From: Pseudobdellovibrionaceae bacterium
GTDB lineage: Bacteria; Bdellovibrionota; UBA1018; UBA6935
NCBI GenBank assembly: GCA_002722705.1
Contig: PBMP01000075.1
Span: forward strand, 1-64,000
DNA: 64,000 nt
Direction: 5' to 3'
Shown here: positions 23,883 to 31,809 of the stretch, in pieces
How positions within the stretch are numbered: position 1 is the stretch's first letter
How the letters are laid out: every line of letters starts with the position of its first letter
The notes under the pieces: generated by a model
Seen by the model: only the letters and a program-made list of their open reading frames with translations
Databases searched by the model: none
Told to the model about the DNA's origin: nothing
Program-made: the position numbers and the translations under genes

Positions 23883-25877
23883 TTATTTTAATTCTAACTG
23901 TTCTTTTACTTTCACAGATCGCTGATCACGCATTTGAATCGTAACTACTTTTTCCATATCCAAAATGGAGTTCACTAACTTAATTTCATACTTCCCAACA
24001 GGAAACTTTAAATTTTCTAAAGGCGTTTGAACCACCCACTTGATTTTTTGTCCTGAATCTTGATCTAATGGAAAAATATATGCGTCTGCACTTGGAGTTG
24101 AATAAATAGTTAAAAAGCCATAGTGAATATGTTCAAGCTCAACATCCATAGGCCAGACCTTTTTGTTTTGAGCTTGAGAGCTAGTAATTACAAACTCTCT
24201 TTCAAAAGGGTGTGTATTTGCACTTTCTGCAGTTAATTTTAATGACCTATCTAACGGAACTCTCATTTGTAATGATTGAGAAGGAATAACTTTTCCATCA
24301 ACTTTATAAGTCACATTTCTTACAAAAGTTTTTTCATTAAGTTTTAAAACAATCGTTCCACTTTCTACTGATCCAACATCTTCAACTAACGAAGACTCAT
24401 CCACTACAGGAGTCTGCTGAGAAGATGCTGTTTCTCTTGAACTAGTTGCAATTACTGAGTCAATGAAGTCACTCACAAAAGGAATACGAATCCCAAAATC
24501 AGGTGCATACACTGCAGCAGCTAGCGTCAATAAAGCGGTCATACCAAAACGATACAAAGGAGATTTTTCTGATTTTCTTTTTTGAGGAGTGGAAATTCTT
24601 TTTCTTGGAATTTGAGGCTTTTTATTTTTAAGAGCCGCATTTTTATCATGAACTCTATTCCATCCGACATCTCGCACTTCAGGACCGATGTTGAGTTCAA
24701 CATTTTTTCCCTTTAGTGCAGATTGAACCTCCGCTTTTTCAAAGTCCTTAGGAGCTTCACGACGTCTTTTCTGTATTACTGTTGTCGTATCGGTATCGTC
24801 TCGATTTCGAATATTGAGACTGGAATCTGTATGTTCGATTTCTGGAGCTTCTGGAATATCACTGGCTAAAAGCTGCTCCACTTTTCTATTTAATTCCTGT
24901 AATTTTTTACGGTCTTCTATGATTTCATCTTGAAAGAGACTTTTAATGACATAACCGTTATCTGCAGGATTAAATTCATCAAAAGTTGAATAAAGAACTT
25001 TGTGTAATGCTCTTTGAAACTCTTCTGCTGTTTGATACCGTTTGTCTCTATCTTTTGCCAGGGCTTTCAGTACAACATAGTCAAGTTCTTTTGGCACGTC
25101 ATGATTTAAAGTAGAAGGAGGTTTTACATGGGTCGTACAACTTTCAATTTGTTTTAAAACCGCAAACTCGTTTTCCCCCTTTTTAGGATCTGCTGAAAAA
25201 AGTTTTCTTCCAACTAAAAGCTCCCAAAGAACGATTCCTAGTGCAAAAATATCTGATCGACCATCAAGAGACTCTCCAGAAATTTGCTCAGGAGATAAAT
25301 AGCTTGGTTTTCCTTTAATCACACCTGCACGAGTGGCTTCCTCATTGGTATTTGCTTTTGCGATACCAAAATCAATGACTTTTACATTTCCATCATAGGA
25401 TATGAGAATATTCTGTGGACTTACATCCCTATGAATAATATTTAACGGCTCACCTGAAATTTTATCTTTAAAACTATGTGCGTAATGCAAACCTGCTGCC
25501 GCTCTTTCGATAATCGAAACGGCCATCTCAATGGGCATCGACTGTTTACTTTCAGCAAACTTGTTTAAAATCTGTCTTAAATTTTTTCCATCAACCAGTT
25601 CCATCGAGATATAGGGCTGCTGATCTTCTTCCCCAAAATCGTATAATTGAACAATGCTCGGATGATTAAATCCTAACATTACTTTGGTTTCTGATTTGAA
25701 CATTTGAAGAAATTCTGCATTTGCTCCATAGCCAGCCTGAATTCGTTTAATAACTAAAATTCTACCTGCACCTTCTTCAGCAATCATTCGAGCACGATAA
25801 ATCTCTGCCATACCGCCTTGAGCTATGCGATCTAACAAAAAATATCGTCCAAATTTCTTTAAGACTTCATCAGTCAT
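23883..25877 (-). CDS. Membrane-anchored Ser/Thr protein kinase with PEGA-like C-terminus (664 aa)
   Basis: Hanks-type kinase of the PknB kind. The N-terminal domain has a Gly loop (AQGGMAEIYRA), catalytic Lys in LVIKRI (K44), HRDVSPQNIL, a DFG loop (VIDFGIAKAN), an APE equivalent (SYLSPEQ) and SDIFALGIVLWELL. A linker of about 150 charged residues follows, then one membrane helix (about 455-475) and an extracytoplasmic part with a PEGA-like repeat (HIHYGFLTIYSTPSADAYIF). I start at ATG 25877 instead of 25910, because GGAGGTGGAAGG lies upstream and the kinase fold begins at FGRYFLLDRI directly after. Cytoplasmic phosphorylation would be coupled to an envelope ligand; targets unknown. The PP2C-type enzyme at 18008 is a possible counterpart. 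Confidence 0.9.
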   Translation of the reverse strand: MTDEVLKKFGRYFLLDRIAQGGMAEIYRARMIAEEGAGRILVIKRIQAGYGANAEFLQMFKSETKVMLGFNHPSIVQLYDFGEEDQQPYISMELVDGKNLRQILNKFAESKQSMPIEMAVSIIERAAAGLHYAHSFKDKISGEPLNIIHRDVSPQNILISYDGNVKVIDFGIAKANTNEEATRAGVIKGKPSYLSPEQISGESLDGRSDIFALGIVLWELLVGRKLFSADPKKGENEFAVLKQIESCTTHVKPPSTLNHDVPKELDYVVLKALAKDRDKRYQTAEEFQRALHKVLYSTFDEFNPADNGYVIKSLFQDEIIEDRKKLQELNRKVEQLLASDIPEAPEIEHTDSSLNIRNRDDTDTTTVIQKRRREAPKDFEKAEVQSALKGKNVELNIGPEVRDVGWNRVHDKNAALKNKKPQIPRKRISTPQKRKSEKSPLYRFGMTALLTLAAAVYAPDFGIRIPFVSDFIDSVIATSSRETASSQQTPVVDESSLVEDVGSVESGTIVLKLNEKTFVRNVTYKVDGKVIPSQSLQMRVPLDRSLKLTAESANTHPFEREFVITSSQAQNKKVWPMDVELEHIHYGFLTIYSTPSADAYIFPLDQDSGQKIKWVVQTPLENLKFPVGKYEIKLVNSILDMEKVVTIQMRDQRSVKVKEQLELK

Positions 25878-26051
25878 ACAGAAAAACCTTCCACCTCCCC
25901 TTATCGTCATTTCTACTCAGAAGATTAAAGTTCTGTGAAAGAACGAACACACTGGTTTTCCAATAGACTCTGAACTTGATTTTAACTTTTCTTTTAATAT
26001 CAATTAGTTAATTAAAAAGTAAATAGCCGTCAAAACCTAATCAAACAAAAA

Positions 26052-26081
26052 GGCCTTAAAGCGTTTCAATTCTCTAAGGCC
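26052..26081 (-). terminator. Rho-independent terminator of sbtA
   Basis: GGCCTTAAAG (26052-26061) and CTCTAAGGCC (26072-26081) form a ten-base stem with one mismatch. Read on the minus strand it follows the sbtA stop by about 31 bases and runs into TTTTTGTTTG. Confidence 0.8.
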
Positions 26082-26112
26082 CTTCATTTTATTATTAATT
26101 TTTACAAATGAA

Positions 26113-27084
26113 CTATGAATGACTCATCATTTTAATTACTTGATAATACAAAGGAATCCCAATAGTCACATTAAAGGTAAAGGTTACCCCAAGAGACATT
26201 GGAAGAAGAAGACTCATATTTGCTTTTGGAACTGAAATTCTCATTGCAGCAGGAACTGCAATATAAGATGCACTCGCTGCAAGCACAGTCAAAAGAAGCG
26301 AATTTCCAGGATTGAGTCCAATGATTGAAGCAGCAATCATTCCCAAAATTGATCCGAAAATCGGATAAATCAACGCAAATCCTACAAGTGGAAGAGCCGA
26401 CTCTTTTAATGAACTCAGTCTAGATCCTGCCATTAACCCCATATCCAGCATATACAGAGAAAGCATTCCTGCAAAAATTCCATTCACAAATGGTTCAAGT
26501 TCCCTTTCTCCTTCGGCTCCACCTAAAATTCCAATAATCAGTGATCCAATTAAGAGATAAACTGAACCATTAAAGGCAGCTTCATGAAAAACTTTTTTCC
26601 ATTTTACTTTCTCTCCATTTGTCCGATCTCGAAGAGAGAGTGAAATAAGAATTAAACCTGCAATAATTGCTGGAGACTCCATTAAAGCCATCCCCGCAAC
26701 CATAAAACCACTAAAAGGTTCAGAAAGTGAATTCAGAAAAGATACACTTGTAGCAAAGGTTACTGCACTAATACTCCCGTAAGCAGCAGCAATCGCACCT
26801 GCATTTTCCAAATTCACAAATTTTCTAAGAATGAAAAAGACAAGAAATGGGACAAAGAAAGAAAGAAGAACACAGGCAATCATCACCTGAGTGACTTCAG
26901 TCGTAATTCCGGAATGAAAAAGCTCCTCTCCTCCTTTTAGACCAATATCAAATAATAAATAAAGTGAAAAAAACTTCCCAATTGAATCGGGAATTTCAAG
27001 ATCAGACTTAACCCATACAGCGATCATACCCATGAAAAAAAATAACACGGGTGGATGAGACAGGTTGGCAATTAAAGTATCCAT
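26113..27084 (-). CDS. sbtA: SbtA-type sodium-dependent bicarbonate permease (323 aa)
   Basis: Inner-membrane permease of the SbtA family (DUF897/PF05982), in cyanobacteria a Na+/HCO3- symporter. About ten hydrophobic segments span the length, arranged as two repeats. Family landmarks are HPPVLFFFMGMIAV near the N-terminus, LLFDIGLKGG near residues 43-52, AAYGSISAVTFA near 99-110 and the matching MLDMGLMAG and AASASYIAVPAAMR near 208 and 270-283. Length is normal. The PII-like regulator SbtB, often encoded beside it, is missing; the upstream gene on the same strand encodes a small exported protein instead. A palindrome lies in its leader and a terminator follows. Confidence 0.85.
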   Translation of the reverse strand: MDTLIANLSHPPVLFFFMGMIAVWVKSDLEIPDSIGKFFSLYLLFDIGLKGGEELFHSGITTEVTQVMIACVLLSFFVPFLVFFILRKFVNLENAGAIAAAYGSISAVTFATSVSFLNSLSEPFSGFMVAGMALMESPAIIAGLILISLSLRDRTNGEKVKWKKVFHEAAFNGSVYLLIGSLIIGILGGAEGERELEPFVNGIFAGMLSLYMLDMGLMAGSRLSSLKESALPLVGFALIYPIFGSILGMIAASIIGLNPGNSLLLTVLAASASYIAVPAAMRISVPKANMSLLLPMSLGVTFTFNVTIGIPLYYQVIKMMSHS

Positions 27085-27104
27085 AAAGTACTCCTACACA
27101 TGCA

Positions 27105-27118
27105 AGCACATCTGTGCT
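27105..27118 (-). promoter_or_regulatory. 14-bp palindrome in the sbtA leader
   Basis: AGCACA-TC-TGTGCT is a perfect palindrome 21-34 bases before the sbtA ATG and just upstream of its GGAG ribosome binding site. It could be an operator or a small RNA hairpin. No regulator gene is adjacent. Confidence 0.35.
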
Positions 27119-27169
27119 CGTGGTTAACTATCGAAAATAAAAAAAACAAAAAAAGGAAATTAAGAAAGA

Positions 27170-27484
27170 TTAAACAAAAAGAGGAGGAGCTCTTACTTGA
27201 TATTGGATGTGAATACTCATTAAACCTACTACTTCACGTGCTAAAGAAGTAGAAGACTCAAAATGGTATAAATGAAAAATATAAGGATCTGCTAAAAGAA
27301 AATTCTGAAAACTTCCCGTTTCCTCTTCTTCTGAAACAGGAGTCATTTGATTGACTTCGATCGCACTCACTGATGAAGTTCCAACTACCGTTCCAAAAGA
27401 CGAAGTTTCTTTCTCATAGATAAACGACTGAACGGAACTATTCAGTAAAAAAAGAAAAAGAACTCCAAGCCAGCGAATACCCAT
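27170..27484 (-). CDS. Small exported protein of unknown function (104 aa)
   Basis: A signal peptide (about residues 1-20, ending VQS) precedes an 80-residue mature chain that is Ser/Glu-rich (SEEEETGS) and has no Cys. The C-terminus is hydrophobic (RAPPLFV). No family recognised. It sits 85 bases upstream of sbtA on the same strand. This spacing allows co-transcription, although a T-rich run between them might end some transcripts. Confidence 0.5.
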   Translation of the reverse strand: MGIRWLGVLFLFLLNSSVQSFIYEKETSSFGTVVGTSSVSAIEVNQMTPVSEEEETGSFQNFLLADPYIFHLYHFESSTSLAREVVGLMSIHIQYQVRAPPLFV

Positions 27485-27598
27485 AGATTCACTTTCCCAC
27501 TCTCAATTTGGAAAATCAATAGGAACATCTCACCTAATATCTATTAAACTTATTTATTCAGCCCTCTATAACTCACTGCGATAAAAAACAAAAGAAAC

Positions 27599-29176
27599 TT
27601 AGTCGTCGATAAGCTGTAGTTCCACATCACCATTATCGTCATTTATCAGCTCTTGGGGATTCCGAGACGATTCAATAATGTAATCTTTGTTCCACTCGAA
27701 CATCAAAAGTTGAGAATTTCTAAAAACTCCATACTTAATTTCCCGCCGAAACCCTTCATCAAACTCATTGATCTCATCAGAAAGATCGTGTCGATCAAAA
27801 ATGAGTACAAAAGAATCAGGGCGATTATAATGCTCAGAAATTTTACATTGATCGCCCCATACACCAAGTGCATCTTGATTGAATTTAGATCCATCCCAAT
27901 ACGTCCATTCATTCACCAATCCCTGTTGAGAATAAATTTGAACTTTAAATTGAGAGTTTTCTCGATACGTCCAATAGTAAGTTCCCTTACGATCAAGGTA
28001 GCCTGAATGACAATCCCCTAAAGGAAGTTTAAAACTCCCATAGAGAGTATCCAATCTTCCTTCGTCTTCGTTTACCGAGAATAAAATATTTTCATAATCA
28101 GACTCTTCGTTTCCCATAGGAGATTTTTTTTTGATTCTACTTAAGACTTTATTTTCTTTTAACGGAATTTCACGAGTATTTTCATAAATCAAAATATTCT
28201 CATCTCTCCATTCAACTCTATCTATATCAGCACAATCCTCGATATTATCATAGTAACACGGTTTAAAAGTGACACTTTCTGCAAAAACCTCTCTTTTAAA
28301 ACCGATGTTTTTAAGTAATGTTTGAGATTGGTTTTTTTTCCGATAAGTTAAACTAAACTGAAAACTCTGAAGTCTCCACGGATTCTGATTAAGGTCTCCC
28401 CATTCATTTAGTCGATCACCCGTTTTATCTGGAAAAAGATCATAAGGATAAGCATACTGATCTTCAATATGATCTGCAGCCAGTGACATCGAAACTCCAT
28501 CGGTATCAACGCCTGTGTCTATTAGGATTGTTTCACAAAGAAATTTTGAACTTTTTACGCAAAATTGGGAATCATACTCATAAGGTCCATCTGAAGCAAA
28601 ATAACTATACGAATAAAGTTCATAGTCCTCGGTACCATTAGGATAGTAGCCAGTTCTAGGGTCACTATTATATGGATCCCTGGTTGAATAAGTAAGATAA
28701 AGGTCCTCATTGGAATCAATCCATAAAACTCCGCTAATTGAATTATTCGTATCCACAACCGATCGCACAGAACGTGCGACATAAAGATCAGACCTCCAAT
28801 TTTGACTCATCAAAGCTTTTGAGTAAAGCTCTTCAACCGGAAAAAAAAGATTAAACCACTTTTTTGAGTCACTACCCGTAGTTGATTGATATTGAGTCAA
28901 TAAGTTTGGATGAAGACGACTAAAATCAACTTGATCAGAGGGAAACGTCACAAAAGGTCTTTCGTATCGCGATGAACTAAGGGGCATCACATAGACTTGA
29001 TCAAGATTATCTCTTGAATCCGAGGACTTTTTCTGAACTCGATAAAGCAAATAAGATTCGTCAGAAACTGAAAAAATCTCAAGTGGCTCTCGACGAGTCG
29101 AGAGTGAATAAGCCTCAAACTCTTGACAGCTTACCAATAAAAAACTCACCATTAATAAGAATAAATGAATCATCAC
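27599..29176 (-). CDS. Large lipoprotein of unknown function (525 aa)
   Basis: The N-terminus is a lipoprotein signal with LLVSCQEF, lipidated Cys near residue 17. The mature protein is beta-rich and full of Tyr, Asp and Asn. Repeating strand patterns recall beta-propeller or sugar-binding surface proteins (YVMPLSSSRYERP, GVLWIDSNEDLYLTYS, GSFKLPLGDCHSGYLDRKGTYYWTY), but I cannot assign a fold. Six or more Cys in the mature part (for example CVKSSKFLCE, CYYDNIEDC) suggest disulfides. It is the last gene of the operon led by the TIGR02147 regulator and starts eight bases after the preceding stop. Confidence 0.65.
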   Translation of the reverse strand: MMIHLFLLMVSFLLVSCQEFEAYSLSTRREPLEIFSVSDESYLLYRVQKKSSDSRDNLDQVYVMPLSSSRYERPFVTFPSDQVDFSRLHPNLLTQYQSTTGSDSKKWFNLFFPVEELYSKALMSQNWRSDLYVARSVRSVVDTNNSISGVLWIDSNEDLYLTYSTRDPYNSDPRTGYYPNGTEDYELYSYSYFASDGPYEYDSQFCVKSSKFLCETILIDTGVDTDGVSMSLAADHIEDQYAYPYDLFPDKTGDRLNEWGDLNQNPWRLQSFQFSLTYRKKNQSQTLLKNIGFKREVFAESVTFKPCYYDNIEDCADIDRVEWRDENILIYENTREIPLKENKVLSRIKKKSPMGNEESDYENILFSVNEDEGRLDTLYGSFKLPLGDCHSGYLDRKGTYYWTYRENSQFKVQIYSQQGLVNEWTYWDGSKFNQDALGVWGDQCKISEHYNRPDSFVLIFDRHDLSDEINEFDEGFRREIKYGVFRNSQLLMFEWNKDYIIESSRNPQELINDDNGDVELQLIDD

Positions 29177-29184
29177 TACCTCTA

Positions 29185-30447
29185 TTAAAAAGGAACGCCC
29201 GCTTTAAACAAAAGCATTAAGTTTTGTTTAGGCGCATTCCATCTTTCTTCATTCAAGAAATTTAATTTCTTTTTGATTACTCTTTTTAAACTTCCATCAA
29301 GTCCTAACCAAAAGAATCGATGTGGACGATAATAAAGACTTCCATCAACTTCTAACGTTTGCATTTTAAAAGGACCGTAATAAATAAGATTTTTATATTG
29401 ATCACTTTCTATATAATTTGAACCATTTCCAAGAGCCCAAAGCCCTTTGAACGCTCGATCGCCAACCCAAACTGACTCTCCTGATTGATTAAATTGATAT
29501 TGTGCTCCCAATTTAAGATAAGCTTTTTTATGCCTTAATTTCATTTTAAATCCAGCACCACCACTTAAATGATAGGGTCCAATAAATGAGCGAAGTTCGG
29601 GGCCTAAATGCATCGAGGTTTTTCCATCTTTACTGATGGCAGAATAACCAAAAGTGATTTCAGGTCGAATTCCAAACTTCATTGAAGTTTGACCTTTTTT
29701 TCGGGTCCAAATTTCATCATAACTATTTACAGAAGCGACAACCGTTCCACCAAGCTCTAAAAATCCAGCATTTCTGGCTCCTCCTCCATTTTGAATATCG
29801 CTCGTCGCACCACCAAAATGTGCAGCCACTCGGCCTTTAAAATCTAAAGCCATGGGGACTTTTTTATCGGTTGTATGATTTCCAAAAGAAATTTTTAAAT
29901 CAAGGTCTAAATCCAAAACAGAAATAGTATTATCGAAAGGAAGAAGATAAAACTTTCCTCCAATCATTCCTCCTGCTTCATTTTTTCTGTCTTTATTTTG
30001 GTACTGAGAACCAACATAAATAAGAACAGCACCTCGAAGAGGATGATCATAATCAAAAAAACCTTGGGCCTCTTTATTAAATTCTCTTGCTTGAATTTTT
30101 CTTTTTAAATAAGCGCCTGTATTTTTTGTTCTTTTATATTCTCTCTTTAGACGAGGGGAAACTATTTTGTCTTCAGGATCACTAAGAAGCTCTTCTCTGA
30201 GTCGAGCATTCTCATCTTTCAAACGTTGAATTTCCTCTTCTAAAGTGGGTTCATGGTTATCATTTATTTCTTCAGAATCAAATTCTTCATCTGTTTCATT
30301 TTCCGGATCTGCAAACCAAATTCCCACCACTTGAAATGGAACATTTGCACCTTGAATTATTTTAGGAACAAATGGGACATGAATATGAATTGAGTAAGCA
30401 CTCAAAGAATAAAACAATAAACTTAAAGATAAAGTAAATTTACTCAT
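29185..30447 (-). CDS. Outer-membrane barrel protein with N-terminal coiled coil (420 aa)
   Basis: Start set at ATG 30447, which overlaps the preceding stop as TAATG and has GGAG six bases upstream; the ATG at 30459 itself contains that site. A signal peptide (MSKFTLSLSLLFYSLSAYS) is followed by an acidic segment and a short coiled coil (TLEEEIQRLKDENARLREELL, about 66-90). About 300 residues of alternating strands then end in LLFKAGVPF, with the terminal Phe expected of a beta-barrel. The coiled coil could trimerise the protein or reach into the periplasm. Function unknown; part of the exported-protein operon. Confidence 0.65.
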   Translation of the reverse strand: MSKFTLSLSLLFYSLSAYSIHIHVPFVPKIIQGANVPFQVVGIWFADPENETDEEFDSEEINDNHEPTLEEEIQRLKDENARLREELLSDPEDKIVSPRLKREYKRTKNTGAYLKRKIQAREFNKEAQGFFDYDHPLRGAVLIYVGSQYQNKDRKNEAGGMIGGKFYLLPFDNTISVLDLDLDLKISFGNHTTDKKVPMALDFKGRVAAHFGGATSDIQNGGGARNAGFLELGGTVVASVNSYDEIWTRKKGQTSMKFGIRPEITFGYSAISKDGKTSMHLGPELRSFIGPYHLSGGAGFKMKLRHKKAYLKLGAQYQFNQSGESVWVGDRAFKGLWALGNGSNYIESDQYKNLIYYGPFKMQTLEVDGSLYYRPHRFFWLGLDGSLKRVIKKKLNFLNEERWNAPKQNLMLLFKAGVPF

Positions 30448-31328
30448 TACTGTCTCCAAATAATAGATTCGACTTTTGATTCGGCTAACGCTCTAAGTTG
30501 TTTATGTCTCTTTTTAAAAGGAATTTTGGTCATAAAAACTTTATGATACTTATGGCTATATAAATTCTTTTTAATATCATCATTAACTAAAAGCTCTCGA
30601 ACAGTTGTTTCAAGAAGCTGATCTCCTGGCTCTAAGAAATCTAATAAAACTGAAGCAAGAAGCTGTTGATCAGGAGTGGGTGTTTTTCCTGGACCTACGA
30701 GTTCGGAAATCATCAGTGAAAGAAGCTGACGATTTAAAGGATGCTCAAAATTCCAAACACTTCCCTTATAGGATTTTTTATTTGAAATTGCAAAGTTAAG
30801 ATGTTGAGCAAATTGAATCAGTTCATCAGTCGCATCTCTCAAAGAGTAAACACCCAAAACGCTATTACAATAACTTATTGAATTAACTACTCCTTTTGAA
30901 GAAAAGTTAAAGGCTTGAATAATTGCATTTTGATATTCAATTTTCTTCTTTTGTCGATAAACTTTTCTCGTTCTTCTAAATGCCCTTCCATTTAAAAATT
31001 GAAGTTCTGCATCAGCTCTAAAGCTAATTGCTCTTAAGTTTATCCACGTCCGAACGAGACTCGCCCAGGAAGATGCCATTCTCAAACTCCACTCTGAGAA
31101 TGCTTGATAATCTTCTGGCTCTAAAAGTTCTTCGTAACTTAACTGAGGTGCTTCAAATCTCTCAACTTGATCAAAAGTTTTTTGAAAATCCTTCCACTGT
31201 TGATCTGAGAGTTCAACATTCAGTGATTTTCTAAAATCTACATTTAAATTAGGAAGACTTGGATGAGGTCCTTTTCCAAAAGCCATTCCTTGAACTAACA
31301 ACGATAAAATAATAATTAATGTTTTCAT
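30447..31328 (-). CDS. Exported helical protein of unknown function (293 aa)
   Basis: I take ATG 31328 as start because it gives a normal signal peptide (MKTLIIILSLLVQGMAFGKG) and GGAG lies about seven bases upstream; the longer frame from 31367 would place 13 extra residues before it. The mature protein is mostly helical and basic, with one Cys and a DQQLLASVLLDFLEPGDQLLE segment. No motif recognised. Stop and next start overlap (TAATG), so it is tightly coupled to the barrel protein downstream. Confidence 0.6.
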   Translation of the reverse strand: MKTLIIILSLLVQGMAFGKGPHPSLPNLNVDFRKSLNVELSDQQWKDFQKTFDQVERFEAPQLSYEELLEPEDYQAFSEWSLRMASSWASLVRTWINLRAISFRADAELQFLNGRAFRRTRKVYRQKKKIEYQNAIIQAFNFSSKGVVNSISYCNSVLGVYSLRDATDELIQFAQHLNFAISNKKSYKGSVWNFEHPLNRQLLSLMISELVGPGKTPTPDQQLLASVLLDFLEPGDQLLETTVRELLVNDDIKKNLYSHKYHKVFMTKIPFKKRHKQLRALAESKVESIIWRQ

Positions 31329-31341
31329 AAAACGCTCCACA

Positions 31342-31809
31342 TTAAGGTACAAGTACACATTCTCCATTCACATAACAGACATCTTCAATTTCTATTTCTT
31401 CTACTGAACAAGTAATTCCATCATTCTTGTCCGCAATCCAAGCTTCAAAAGAATTTTGTTGACGATAAGTATAGACTTTTTTTCTTCCTGCTCGTTCAAA
31501 CGAATCATACCAATAAACTGAATCCCAATTCATATAAGGAAACCACTCTTGAATATGCTCATAAGATTCGAATTGTTCTTCAAAAAAAGAAAAACGACTT
31601 ATCTTCTGAACAAGAGTTCCATTGCATTTTTTCTGAAGTCTCTTCCATGCTATTTTTTTATTTTTACCAAAACTACTCCGTTCACCTTGATCAAATGAAA
31701 AACCGTAATCAGAATTGAAGTAAAAACAATGAGCGTGACATTCAATCCTTTTTTCAATATTTTCATTTGCAAAAACATGAAAAGACATAAGAAACACTAA
31801 AAGTTTCAT
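31342..31809 (-). CDS. Small Cys- and aromatic-rich exported protein (155 aa)
   Basis: A short signal peptide (MKLLVFLMSFHVFA) and then a mature chain with five or six Cys (ECHAHCF near 24-29, KKCNG near 61, ITCSVEE, DVCYVNGECV at the end) and many Tyr, Trp and Phe. The Cys number suggests disulfide bonding in the periplasm or outside. No family recognised. Its start overlaps the stop of the metallopeptidase-like gene by one base, and 13 bases separate it from the next gene. Confidence 0.6.
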   Translation of the reverse strand: MKLLVFLMSFHVFANENIEKRIECHAHCFYFNSDYGFSFDQGERSSFGKNKKIAWKRLQKKCNGTLVQKISRFSFFEEQFESYEHIQEWFPYMNWDSVYWYDSFERAGRKKVYTYRQQNSFEAWIADKNDGITCSVEEIEIEDVCYVNGECVLVP

